Assembly: GCA_002104985.1 (NCBI GenBank)
Contig: MCGO01000016.1
Location: 62,001 to 126,000 of the forward strand
Source: Rhizoclosmatium globosum
Taxonomy: Eukaryota > Chytridiomycota > Chytridiomycetes > Chytridiales > Chytriomycetaceae
DNA: 64,000 nt
Direction: 5' to 3'
Shown: positions 12,582 through 22,800 of the stretch, piece after piece
Position numbering within the stretch: position 1 is the stretch's first letter
Layout of the letters: the number at the start of each line of letters is the position of its first letter
Program-made: the position numbers and the translations under genes
The notes under the pieces: generated by a model
The model's input: the letters and a program-made list of their open reading frames with translations, nothing else
Told to the model about the DNA's origin: nothing
Databases searched by the model: none

Positions 12582-14387
12582 ATGACCCAAGCAACCATAG
12601 ATTCCTCAACACCTCTTTTGGCTCCTCCACCGGCGACCATCAATGAAGAAGGTGACGCTTTTATCTCAAGAAGCGCTTCTCATACCTTCTCCTGTAGACA
12701 TTGAAGTGACAGACGAAACACACCACCGTGGAAACACAGTCTTGGAAGCAGTCTACCATGTCATGTAAGGCACAAGTAATCTTCTTTCAACCCTTTCCAC
12801 TTCGATTGGCTGTATCGCTCTTGAAGACCCCATCCTTCCGGAACAACCGGATAACAGTCATCCGCCACATTCACAACTTGACATTACGTCGCGCATGCGT
12901 TACACACCACACCACCAACAGACTCATTCTTCCCTCCTACAGTTGCGTGATTGCTGGTCCGGAGTCTTACAACTCCCGTACGCATTAAACCAAGCCGGTT
13001 GGGTTGGGATCGGACTCGTTCTCTTGCAGCGTTCGCAAACAACTACTCTGGAAGACTTCTCATCAAGTGTTTGTATGCGAATGGGGATAGCAGAAGGTGG
13101 ACGGCGGTTGAAGGGGTTTTCTCATATTGGGTATGAGGCGTTTGGGGACACGGGGCGGTGGTTGGTGGAAGGGTTTACCAGTGCTATGTTGATGGGTAAG
13201 GTTTGGGTTGGCATTTGATATGTGTGATACTGATTTCTGGTTGGCGGAATACAGGTGTCCCGATTGTGTATTTAATCTTGTCTGGTATGAACTTGGAGCT
13301 CATTTTCGGCGTATTTTCTATGCAGACTTGGTTAGTTTTGCTGTTGTATGGAGTTGTCCCTGATTCTCTGCGTCGCAGGATTGTGTTGAGCGCACTTGTC
13401 GTCTTGATTCCATTCCTTTTGTTCAAGACCCTGAAAGAAATCGCCATTTTTAGTGCATTTGGAGTATTTGCAACTTTCGTGGTTATTGGACCGTGGTGTA
13501 CTATGCAATCATTGATATCCCACTCAACTCTGGCAAGGTTACCCACAAGTTTGTTGATCTGACTCAATTTGCGTCTGCGCTTGGAAGCATTAGTTTTTCG
13601 TATGCCGGTAACTACATTGTGAGTGGGCCAACATTTTTGAAGACTATCGGCGATTTCGCTAAAAACAAACACAGTATCCTGAAGTTGAACAGTCTATGGC
13701 GGAACCCAAAAAGTTTCAACAAGTTCTTTCGCTATCAATGATTATCATTTCCATCATGTACCTTGTCACAGCCGCACTTGGATACGGTGAGGATAAACTT
13801 ATAAGAACCACGGTATTGAATCATTTTCTCAGCCGCCTACGGAAACCTCACGGACTCGCCTATCCTCAATAACTTGCCCAAGGGATTCATTTCCAATTTT
13901 AGCGTGTTTGTTATTACCCTTCACGTCCTCCTCGCGATTCCGGTTGTTGTCACCACTTTCTCACTTGAAATGGAACGTCGACTGGATTTGCTTAAAGTTG
14001 CGAATGGAGATACACAACGTGAGGATCGTTACAGAGTGTTGTTGAGAATTGTGATTATGGGTGTGATTGTTGGACTTGCTATCGCCATCCCTTTCTTCAA
14101 AGACTTTATGACGCTATTGGGTGCCGTTGCAAATACTGTGAGTGATTTTATTTGAGTTTATCGGCACTTAAAAATCTTGGCAGGCTCTCATTTTCGTTTT
14201 CCCTGTTGTGTTTGACTTCAAACTATTTGGATTCAAGGATCGACCACTGTTTGACAAGGTGTTTGGAATTTTGATTTTGATTGTAGGTGTGTTTGGAGGT
14301 GTTGTTGGCGGCTTTGAGGCCATCGTCGCATTGATCAACGATATCAATGGCGTTCCTAACAAAGGAGGAGGTGGGGGGCATTTTTGA
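12582..14387 (+). CDS. AAAP-family amino acid transporter, copy A
   Basis: Multi-pass permease of the amino acid/auxin permease family (Pfam Aa_trans type, as in vacuolar AVT and SLC36/38 proteins). It moves neutral amino acids with protons or sodium. Diagnostic first helix: VIAGPGVLQLPYALNQAGW (about 12948-13005, with small frame errors). Further helices include VPIVYLILSGMNLELIFG, FSAFGVFATFVVIG, FASALGSISFSYAGNY, LSLSMIIISIMYLVTAALGY, VFVITLHVLLAIPVVVTTFS, GVIVGLAIAIPFFKDF and ILILIVGVFGGVVGGFEA. A cytosolic N-tail of about 60 residues starts at 12582. Introns (gt..ag) lie at about 12763-12947, 13196-13255, 13330-13380, 13617-13670, 13785-13835 and 14135-14183. Frame changes near 12690 and 12970 look like base errors. 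It is about 65% similar by eye to copy B, with the same intron positions. Confidence 0.88.
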
Positions 14388-14888
14388 TTAACGTCACTCA
14401 TAAAGAATCGGGTTGATATGAAATACACAAGTTGCAATGTGTTTGAGTGCATTTCTATAATCTCATATCAAAGATCATTTTGCAGAAGCGGTCCGGGGTC
14501 TTTGCAAGGGTGTGCAAGATGACGCATCAAAGAAGCATTTAGAATCACAGCCAGCCACCATGATAAGCTGGTGTTCGACTCATCACAAGATTGATTGACC
14601 CTAACCACACTGACAGACTATTCGTTTACAGTATACATCCATCAACTGCATGTGACTAACTTGAACCAAACAATTAGAAGTTGACATTGGTGCGGACTGT
14701 AATGAAAAAAACTAGGGTTACCCCGGATTTTGGAGACTGAACCTTGAACGGAACAAGAGAGAAAAAACGCGCACATCCATACTCACCGAAAATCAAAAGC
14801 AACCAAAAAACAACCTCCAAAAAAAGGAAAAGTGTGAGTGTTCTGCCATTCCTCATCTTCCTTCCCTAACCTCAGTCATACTATAAAG
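14388..14888. other. Intergenic region upstream of secreted Thr/Ala-rich protein
   Basis: No gene is seen. Immediately before the start at 14889 is a pyrimidine-rich leader (attcctcatcttccttccc, about 14848), as often found upstream of strongly expressed fungal genes. Confidence 0.35.
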
Positions 14889-16001
14889 ATGTTCGCTCCA
14901 TTGCTCCTCGTTGCTGCCGTCGCCTCTGCGTCTACCTACAAGCAAACTGCTGCTCAGATCGGAGCATACCAGAACAGTATCGGAATCACCTCCTGTGATG
15001 TCCTCTTGAAGACTGTAGTCGACCTCCCAACCTTTGTCCAGGCTTGCCCAGCCCTCATCAACGGATGCCCAGCTGCTACCACTGCCACCACCACAACTGC
15101 TGCCGCCTCTGCTGCTCCATCTGCCACTGGTGCTGCCAAGGGCAGACGTGACTTTGCTAACTCCAACTTGGGATCCTCCGGCAAGGACCTTGTCAGTGCT
15201 TATGTCAACAATGTCTGTGCGGCGGTTGTCTCCTTCCAAGATGCATTGGCCAAGGGTGTTGTCAACACCAACGGTACCGCCTACACTGGTGATGATGCTT
15301 CTACCCTTGCCAACGTTGCCAAATCCATCGCTCTCCCAGCTGGTACCACCTTTGATGTGACTGTTTTGTCCAAATCTTTTGTCACTTTCCCAGTTACTCT
15401 TGTTCCAGGACAGTCCCTCCTCACTAAATCACCAGTCCTTTCCCAAAGCGCCGACGTTGTTGTTGGCAAGGCCTCTGCTAGCGGAAAAAAGGTCTCCTTG
15501 TCAAAAACTCTCGTAGTGGACGCCAACGCTGTTTCTTCCATTGTTATCAGTGACCCTGTCTTTGGATTCCTTGCTGGACCATCTGTTAGCCAGACTCCAT
15601 ACATCGTTTTCCACCTTGATGTTACTGGTACTGTCTTCTCTATCACCTACTTCAACGCCATCGATGGATCAGACGCTGGTCTTGTTTCTATTTTGTACTC
15701 TGTCCAGGCTGCTCGTAGAAGACGTCAGGCAGCTGCCCAGACTTTCAACTTGGTTTTGGGTTCTGCTCCCGTGACTACCGTTGGAACTGCTGCCACTACC
15801 ACCGCTACCACCACCGCCGCTGCTGCTACTACCACCGCCGCTGCTGCTACCACCACTGCCGCTCCAGTTACAGTTACTACTGCAGCTGTTGCCCCAGCCT
15901 CTGCCACCACCACCACCACTTCAATCAACATCAAGGTTGGATCTGCCGCTTCTGTTGCCTTCTCCGCCGTTGCTGCCGCTGCCATGGTTCTTTTGCTCTA
16001 A
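14889..16001 (+). CDS. Secreted Thr/Ala-rich wall-type protein, probable GPI anchor
   Basis: Single open frame of 370 residues without introns or frame errors. The start at 14889 gives a clear signal peptide (MFAPLLLVAAVASAS). Residues about 18-60 hold three cysteines (TSCDVLL, QACP, NGCP). A TTTTAAA linker and a central beta-rich domain follow, with an RRRR(Q) basic site at about residue 280. A Thr/Ala repeat region (TTTAAAA units, about residues 300-350) is probably O-glycosylated. It ends in a hydrophobic tail (VAFSAVAAAAMVLLL) typical of a GPI-addition signal. It is therefore likely attached to the cell surface. It sits between the two transporter copies. The central domain is not recognised; a surface or adhesion role is inference only. 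C-rich synonymous choice (ACC, GCC, TCC) suggests high expression. Confidence 0.85.
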   Translation: MFAPLLLVAAVASASTYKQTAAQIGAYQNSIGITSCDVLLKTVVDLPTFVQACPALINGCPAATTATTTTAAASAAPSATGAAKGRRDFANSNLGSSGKDLVSAYVNNVCAAVVSFQDALAKGVVNTNGTAYTGDDASTLANVAKSIALPAGTTFDVTVLSKSFVTFPVTLVPGQSLLTKSPVLSQSADVVVGKASASGKKVSLSKTLVVDANAVSSIVISDPVFGFLAGPSVSQTPYIVFHLDVTGTVFSITYFNAIDGSDAGLVSILYSVQAARRRRQAAAQTFNLVLGSAPVTTVGTAATTTATTTAAAATTTAAAATTTAAPVTVTTAAVAPASATTTTTSINIKVGSAASVAFSAVAAAAMVLLL

Positions 16002-16293
16002 ATTTCTGGGAACCCAGTTGAGTAACTTAATTTTAATCTTCTGTATCTTCTGTTTATTCTGATGTTATAATGGGGCTTTGAGTTTCCCCTTTTTTCCCTT
16101 CTGTATCTAAAGACCTTGTGTCTGTGTTTATTTTCTGGATTCTTTATTTCTCAATTGAGACAGTACCTTCTGCATTGGAGTTTTCATCTCTGTTTTTATT
16201 CAAGCTGAGTGTTTTGCTTTACTAGTTCGTTGCTCTTGTGTAATAGATTAGTCTCAGCCATATGTGTTTTCCACCGTAAGATTGTGCATTCAA

Positions 16294-18047
16294 ATGCAGG
16301 CTCCACTCATTCGCAGTGAGTCATACTCCAACTTGAGAAGTCGACCCGAGTCTCCCTCTTTGTCGGATGCAGCATCTGGTATGCTTCTTGTCTCGCGAGG
16401 CACGATGATTGACTTCCTCACTCACCAGATCATACGTTTGAGATTGAAGAACCATCTCACGGCCACAAGGGTAACACTGTCGCAGAAGCAATATATCACA
16501 TTATGTGAGTTTGAGCAGTCAAAGTAAGCAGTGACATCCTAATATCAATTTGACGTTTGACAGTTGTGTGATTGCTGGATCAGGAGTTCTTCAACTTCCA
16601 TACGCATTAAATCAAAGTGGTTGGATTGGAGTTGGACTGATTGTCTTTTCCGCCTTCTCGAATCAGTATGCTGGTGGGTTGTTGATCAAGTGCCTATATG
16701 CCAATAGCCGGGGTTCAAGTGGGAGGAGACTGACCGGGTTCTCTGCTGTTGGTTACGAAGCTTACGGAAAGCCCGGGAAAATACTTGTGGAGCTGTTCAC
16801 AGATGCTATGTTGTTGGGTATGACATGTTGAGTTCCTCTTGTTGGCCTTCTCAATCTTGATTAACAGGTGTCCCTATTGTGTACTTTATTCTGACTGGAA
16901 TGAATTTGGAGTTTCTTTTCGGGACGTTTTCGATGAAAGTGTGGTGTGTTTGGTTCCATGAGATTGGATTTGGGGTCTGATTCACTTTCACAGGATGGTT
17001 CTAAGCGCCTTCCTCATTATGATACCGTTCTTGATGTACAAAACACTAAAGGAGATTGCTATATTCAGGTACAGTCGATCATTCGTTTAATTGAGCTAAA
17101 CTTCGTAACGAAAATCAGTGCTTTCGGAGTATTCGCGACTCTTGTCGTTATTGGAACGGTCATTGTGTCCTCAATTCATGATATGCCCATCAATTACGAC
17201 AAAGTAACGCACAAGTTCATCGATTTTCGACAATTTGCGTCAGCCTTAGGAAGCATCTCGTTTTCATATTCTGGAAACTTCATCGTAAGACCGCGTTAAC
17301 TATTGAGCCCTACACTAATATTCGCGTTTATAAGTATCCTGAAGTAGAGGCATCGATGGCTGAGCCCAAGAAGTTCCGAATGGTGTTGAGTCTCTCAATG
17401 GTGATCATTTCCGCAATGTACCTCGTCACGGCAATAGTAGGATACGGTCAGAGTAATCAATTCGATTTCAGCGCTGACTTTGATTTCCCTACAGCCGCGT
17501 ACGGAAATCTCACCGATTCCCGATTCTCAACAACCTGCCTCCCGGAATCATCGCAAACTCGGCTGTGTTCCTTATCACCGCGCATATTCTTTTCGCAATT
17601 CCTGTGCTTGTCACTTCTTTCTCGTTGGAAGTGGAACGAAGGCTCGACCTTGCAGCTCTGTCAAACTCAAATATTGTGGTCGAAACAAAATATAGATGGG
17701 CTCTAAGAAGTGTGATAATGGTGGTAATTGTAGGTCTCGCTATGGCAGTTCCCTTTTTTAAGGATTTCATGACATTGCTGGGAGCGTTGGCTAATACGGT
17801 AATATCTCATTGGTTTCTGAAGTTATTAGTACTAATTAAGATTAAGGCACTGATTTTCGTGTTCCCTGTGCTATTTGACTTCAAATTATTTGGATTTCAC
17901 AATCGCACTTGGAATGAGAAAGTATTTGGTATTGTGATCATGATAGTTGGTGTGTTTGGAGGTGTAGTGGGAGGTTTTGAGGCTGTCGTTGCTTTGGCGA
18001 ATGACATAAGTGGGGCGAAGGGTCCAAGTAAACCTGGCGGCCACTAA
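16294..18047 (+). CDS. AAAP-family amino acid transporter, copy B
   Basis: Tandem paralogue of the transporter at 12.6-14.4 kb. The start at 16294 gives a Ser-rich N-tail (MQAPLIRSESYSNLRSRPES). The first transmembrane segment is VIAGSGVLQLPYALNQSGW (about 16567). Then come VPIVYFILTGMNLEFLFG, FSAFGVFATLVVIGTVIVSS, FASALGSISFSYSGNF, LSLSMVIISAMYLVTAIVGY, VFLITAHILFAIPVLVTSFS, VIVGLAMAVPFFKDFMTLLG and IVIMIVGVFGGVVGGFEAVVALAND. Introns fall at equivalent places to copy A, for example about 16505-16562, 16816-16867, 16940-16993, 17068-17117, 17284-17334, 17443-17495 and 17800-17850. Frame changes near 16390 and 17545 look like base errors. It likely has overlapping substrate range with copy A. 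Confidence 0.88.
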
Positions 18048-18158
18048 CGCATGAGGAAGCTATAGGATCACGGATATTGTTACAATGATATCATGAATGA
18101 GAACAGTAATTTGAGAGTAAAGATATGTATTTATTGAAGTAGTTAACTCGAAAAGGTA

Positions 18159-18416
18159 TCAAACGCAACCAACGTAAAAGTTTACAGGATCGTACTTGCA
18201 AGTCGTACCAGTTTGGCAGGAAGTCATATAAATCCAATCAACCTTGTTGATGGCTACGTAGCCGTACTGATACATATCAGGTCCACTACAAGCGTAAGCT
18301 CCAATAGCTACATCAGTTGCAAAGCTTTTTTTTGTACTCTTGAATGGTGCCGCTGGGAGTTTCTGTGCAGTGCTGTAGGTAATAGCTGTAGCTAAAAACA
18401 AGAGAACTGAGCGCAT
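18159..18416 (-). CDS. Small secreted four-cysteine protein, family member 1
   Basis: 85 residues, single exon. Signal peptide MRSVLLFLATAITYSTAQ, then a mature part of about 67 residues. The family pattern is clear: F/LKSxKxxxxxDVAIGAYxCSG, YQYGYV, VDW, and four cysteines spaced C-x23-C-x5-C-x10-C with GTTCKYDP around the third. It is one of four tandem paralogues on the same strand. The G-T-x-C and aromatic-rich YQY/DW features recall small carbohydrate-binding modules, but this is inference. An inverted CCAAT box (TGATTGG in sense direction, plus strand about 18515-18521) lies roughly 100 bases upstream of the start. I chose the inner ATG at 18416, because the signal peptide follows it directly. 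Confidence 0.8.
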   Translation of the reverse strand: MRSVLLFLATAITYSTAQKLPAAPFKSTKKSFATDVAIGAYACSGPDMYQYGYVAINKVDWIYMTSCQTGTTCKYDPVNFYVGCV

Positions 18417-18636
18417 GCTGTTGCAGGTACGGCCTATCAAGAGATTTGGATTAATTATTTTGGAGTGAAGTTTGGAATAGAGAAGGTCGAATTTGATTCG
18501 CATTCTTCAGACACGCCAATCAGAACAGGTCTAGTTCGGAACTGTGTGTCACTTGAGTAAAAATCAAGTATAATGCAATTATAGTCTACTGGTGGATTAT
18601 ATAGACGTTTATTTGGTATAATAGTTGAAGAGGTAA

Positions 18637-18900
18637 TCAAAGTGGGATACAACCAACATACAGGTTCTGCGTGTCATATTTGCAAGTAGTTCCAGAAGCA
18701 CAAGTGTTGAGCAAAATCCAGTCTACCTTGTTGAGCGAAACGTAGGCGTACTGATAAATGTTGGGTCCACTGCAGGCATAGGCTCCAATTGCCACATCAG
18801 TAGGCAAACCATTTTTAGTACTCTTGAAGGGGGTCGTAGGTGGGTTCTGCGCCGCACAGCTAATAATTGCTGTGGCAAGGAATAAAAGAACTGCGTTCAT
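18637..18900 (-). CDS. Small secreted four-cysteine protein, family member 2
   Basis: 87 residues. Signal peptide MNAVLLFLATAIISCAAQ, then PTDVAIGAYACSG, YQYAYV, VDW and GTTCKYD. The cysteines show the same C-x23-C-x5-C-x10-C spacing as members 1 and 3. Mature sequences of members 1-3 are very similar while signal peptides and linkers vary, consistent with recent tandem duplication under selection on the mature domain. An inverted CCAAT box is at about 18984-18990, 84 bases upstream. The function is unknown; likely exported to the wall or medium. Confidence 0.8.
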   Translation of the reverse strand: MNAVLLFLATAIISCAAQNPPTTPFKSTKNGLPTDVAIGAYACSGPNIYQYAYVSLNKVDWILLNTCASGTTCKYDTQNLYVGCIPL

Positions 18901-19048
18901 ATCGCGTTTTTGTTTGTGTTGATTTTTTCAAATGGGTGACAATGACAATGAAACTTCTGTCGGATTTGTGTAAGGTGCTCAACCCAATCAGAAGCATTGT
19001 GGATTTATTGGTATATTAACTGCAAAATGTAACAGGGGAAATAAATGT

Positions 19049-19312
19049 TCAAGCTGCAATGCAGCCAACATATAAATTGACTGGATCATACTTGCAAACT
19101 GTGCCCGCACCACACGTGGTCATATAAATCCAATCTACTTTGTCGGTTGTCACGTATCCATATTGATACATATTAGCCCCGCTGCAGGCATACGCTCCGA
19201 TAGCAACATCTTTACTCAATCCGTTCTTTGAACTTCTTAGTGGAGCAGCAGGAAGGCTTTGAGCAAGACATTGTCCGATGACAGCAAAGAGTAAGGCAAT
19301 TGTGGTTCTCAT
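19049..19312 (-). CDS. Small secreted four-cysteine protein, family member 3
   Basis: 87 residues from the ATG at 19312. Signal peptide MRTTIALLFAVIGQCLAQ, then SKDVAIGAYACSG, YQYGYV, KVDWIYMTTC, GTVCKYDP and terminal VGCIAA. The spacing is C-x23-C-x5-C-x10-C. The frame is open further upstream but without an ATG, so the inner start is preferred. Inverted CCAAT boxes lie at about 19381-19387 and 19431-19437. Confidence 0.8.
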   Translation of the reverse strand: MRTTIALLFAVIGQCLAQSLPAAPLRSSKNGLSKDVAIGAYACSGANMYQYGYVTTDKVDWIYMTTCGAGTVCKYDPVNLYVGCIAA

Positions 19313-19595
19313 TGGACGCAATTTGAGGTAATTGAATTGTGGTTTTGTTTCAACGATGGAATTTGAATACCTTGAAACCCCCAATCAATTCTATTCCTTA
19401 GTTTGAATTTTGATTGGCATCACATAACAACCAATCAAGAAAATGTATCGATTAGTGATAGCGAATGAATATATCAGTCACCGTCGTACATTTCGTTCTC
19501 TTTTCTCATCTACATATAAAACAAAGAAGGAAGAAACCTAAGTTTATTCATTTTGGGTATATCATAAATGAATTAAGAGTACGTCAGTCCAAATG

Positions 19596-19867
19596 TCAGT
19601 TATTATCATCAGTGCATTCGACAGTCATATCCGTGGGATCATAGTTGCAAGTACTTCCGTAGGGCACTTGCCCACCAAGAGCCAATCTGGTTGGTACCGT
19701 TTGTCGTTGTACGGATAACCGTACTGATACACTTTGCGACCACTGCAGCCATAAGCTCCAATGGGGACATTTGTTGGGAGAATATGGTTCGAGCTCTTGA
19801 GAGGATCTGATGGCAGTGGCTGTGACAAGCAAACGGTAGCAAACAGCATCAGCAAAGCGGTTTTCAT
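19596..19867 (-). CDS. Small secreted four-cysteine protein, family member 4 (divergent)
   Basis: Start at 19867 with signal peptide MKTALLMLFATVCLSQ. The mature part keeps TNVPIGAYGCSG, YQYGYP and PDWLL. A three-residue longer loop (KRYQPDW) gives C-x26-C before the C-x5-C-x10-C tail. One base seems to be missing in the cytosine run near 19660, since the tail GSTCNYDP..VEC lies in the next frame. It is more distant than members 1-3 and ends with TDDN. An inverted CCAAT box is at about 19944-19950. It could be a decaying copy, but the conserved tail beyond the frame change argues for a base error. Confidence 0.7.
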
Positions 19868-20030
19868 GTTTGCGTTCTTGTTTCGGGTATTCTTTCACAA
19901 TGGAGTCAGAATTCCTTTGTTGTCCCAACAACAATACCTTCCACCAATCACATTCGATCTTCTATATCACCCAATTTTCTTGTTTATTTCATTTAGGAAA
20001 TTACACAAGAACTATCGCTCTTCTGGCGCT

Positions 20031-22183
20031 TCAACTTTGCGCCGGCTCAACATCAATAGTTCCGTCATCTTCATCCAAAATCTCCCCATCCTCAGCATCC
20101 GCCTCAACTTCACTACGAGACGTTTCTTGCCTTGAGGTGGCAATGCTTTCGAGTCTTCTTTCACGCCTTCTCTTCCGCCTTCAACTCCTCCTCAGCAACA
20201 ACAAATTCTTCGTGAAGCATAACTCTAAGCGGAAGAGTTCCAGCACCCGACGGCTCTTCCTTCAAGAATACGCTTCGACAAAATCGCAACTTTGATGGCG
20301 TTGATAGCAACATGGTCCAAAACACGATTCCTGTCCGCAACCTGAACAAAACAGAAGTTCATTGATCCAACGGACAAAGGAGTGGCCAACATGTGGTTGG
20401 CAGAGACTGACGATCGTGTGTGTTTTCCAGGAGGTTGGGAAGTTGGCAAGATACATGACGTTTGATCGGTCGATTGGGTCTGTGCAGAGGACATAAGTTT
20501 TCAGTTTTCTGATAACCTAATGGCGATTGATCACCTTCATCACCAACGAGATTCAGAATAGGCTCGTCAGATCGCATCACATTCAATTTGTTTTCAAAGC
20601 GGTTGAGGTGGTACCGAGTTGTAGACACGGGTTCTGTCTGAGCTTCAATCGTGGGTGATAGATCCAATGGCTCTCCTTCAGGGACATCAGCAATATGGTA
20701 CATCATCTTTGCAAACGCGACTCCCGTCGAGAAAGCGTCGTATCCGGCTTCGTGGAATCTTTCTGTGGCTGAAGGAGATAAGTAATCATGGAAGTCAGGG
20801 TGCATCACTGAGATGGTTGACTGTTAGCTGGGAATGCTTGAAGTGGAATTAAACAAACCAAATTCAGGTTTAGAAAATGGCTCCGATGAAAGTTGTGAGA
20901 CCATTTCTGAAAGAGCAGAAACTGTGACTAAATCCTTGATCTTTTTGTCAGTGTTGGCAATGTGCTTTGTATCATAAATACTGTCAAAACTTATTAGAGA
21001 ACTTAATCAACCGTTGGTGATACTTACACAGGGAAAACAGAATGACAGAGAGACTTGAATTCTCCAACGGTTGGAGGCAATTCGAAACAGAACTTTTGAA
21101 TAGTTGACATAAATCTAAAATAACCAATCAGATGTCTTTTTGTATAATAACAACAACTGCAAATACTCACCAAGGTACATATTATGACCGATCAGAGGCT
21201 TATCTGACTTTGAAATCAACTCAATCACACGGCGAATCCAACCAAGTAATCCAATTCTCCAAGAGCTTTCGCTTCTCGCTCATCCTCTCCATTCAAGATC
21301 CTTTCCCTCTCTGCATCCGACATTTTCGAAACAATGATTTCCCTGTGACGAGAGCGTGTTGACAAGGTAGAGTTGAACCTCAACCGGATTTCCTGGTGAA
21401 TCAGTCTCTTCTTGAATCCATTTTCTGCAATAATGCTGATGAAAGGCTCCGTAGAACTATCAAGCCATTCCTGAACACGGGTCCTATTCAAGCCTCCATT
21501 CAGTTCAATCATTTAAAAAAAAGAAGCCTTCAACGAAAACACACATTGCAGTTTCCACGAAATCCCTATTCGTATGATCAAGTGGAATGACATTGCTGTT
21601 ACTCGCATTCTCAATCTTGTCAATATTGGCCTTTGCAATCTCCTTCCTCGTCGAACCGGACATACGGAATCCCCGTCTTGAACGTGTTGTCAAAGTTGAA
21701 GCCTGTGGAAAGCAAGAAATCGACGGCAGAGGATTCAACTAGGAAACGTCTGTCCAGGCCCAAGATCTGCTTTCCAGCTTGTGGGAAGACAGGGAAGTTG
21801 AATGATCTTACGACGTATCTGAAATGAAGGGGGAGTAACTGTTAGAGGGATTGTTTGTATCGCTGCTGTGGGAAATGTTGGTTTACTTCTTGATTGTGCT
21901 GTCCCAGGTGAACGTTTGCAACTCCGAACTGAAGAATAGCGAATGCTTGAGACGATGCTTTGAGCTTTTCGTAACGGACTTGGGCTGTATCAGAGCCGTG
22001 GGGTCCCTTTGTGAAACAGTGGTGAGCAGAGATGTCTTGACACAAATCATCTGATGAGGTACCTCGCTGGCAACTCGATGGAGACCACTCAATTCTGTAT
22101 CAACCGCAAATGAAATCGCATGTCTTGATGGCCTGTCTCAAGAGCGGAAGTGAACTCTGAAGAGTTTTGCGTGTGATGTCCAT
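20031..22183 (-). CDS. PARN: Poly(A)-specific ribonuclease PARN (DEDD deadenylase)
   Basis: Removes poly(A) tails 3' to 5' from mRNA and trims some small RNAs. Start at 22183: MDITRKTLQSSLPLLRQAIK, then TCDFI and AVDTELSGL, the first exonuclease motif with the catalytic Asp-x-Glu (about 22105). Further conserved blocks are KPLIGHNMYLD (about 21170), FELPPTVGEFKSLCHSVFP and IYDTKHIA, which hold the next acidic catalytic residue (about 20975), and HEAGYDAFSTGVAF with the His and last Asp (about 20735). The tail ends in a basic then acidic stretch (RRKRRRERR.., EDGEILDEDDG) at 20031. One extra T near 22109 shifts the frame inside DFI-AVD; other changes near 20265 and 20170 also look like base errors. 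Several introns are present (for example about 21115-21165, 20985-21028 and 20810-20860). An inverted CCAAT box lies at about 22281. Confidence 0.87.
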
Positions 22184-22800
22184 CCGTTGGAAAAAACAAA
22201 CAAAATATGACGTTGTACTTCATAACCTCTTAGGTAAACAAGATATGCTATTTATTGAAAGTGAACTATATTGTACATAACCAATCAGGGTATCAATCAC
22301 AGTCACGGTTGAAGGTAGACTCTTCAAGAGGAGTGCATGTAGACTGTTGTTAAATATGTAATAGTCCACAGTATTCAGCGGGAGGATAGGATCAGCAATG
22401 AGTGTTGTAAAACTTCCGCATTCCTTCCGGAATCGGGGCCTTTGTCAGAATTCGGAAAGTTCCAAGTGCCACGGAAGCAGATTCATGTGCCTGAGAATGT
22501 TATGCCATAATTGATATTGATATCTGGTGGATTAAACACTTGGATCGCTTGATTTTTGAATGAGTGTAAAAAAAAGGGAGAGGAGTTTTTTCGCGAGAGA
22601 GACCGATGAAGAGACAGAAACTTTTCTCGAAAGATCAAGTCGCGAAGGTTGGAATAAACATAAAGTTGCAGAAAGAAGGGTGCACTAGGAGGAAAAATAG
22701 CTGGAAAAATAGTATAAACAATGAAGTCTGAACCTGTCGATTGTTTTTCATTTCAACAGCAATTCAGAACTTTGAGAACACAAAAATCTCTTTATTCACC
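22184..22800. other. Intergenic region upstream of PARN
   Basis: Apart from the CCAAT element near 22281, I see no gene, repeat or RNA here. AT-rich, with a short purine-rich stretch near 22570-22620. Confidence 0.35.

Noticed and set aside
15725..15985. Minus-strand Ala/Val-rich frame over the Thr/Ala repeat
   Set aside because: It is the shadow of the GCC/ACC repeats of the plus-strand secreted protein, which has a signal peptide and a GPI-type tail.
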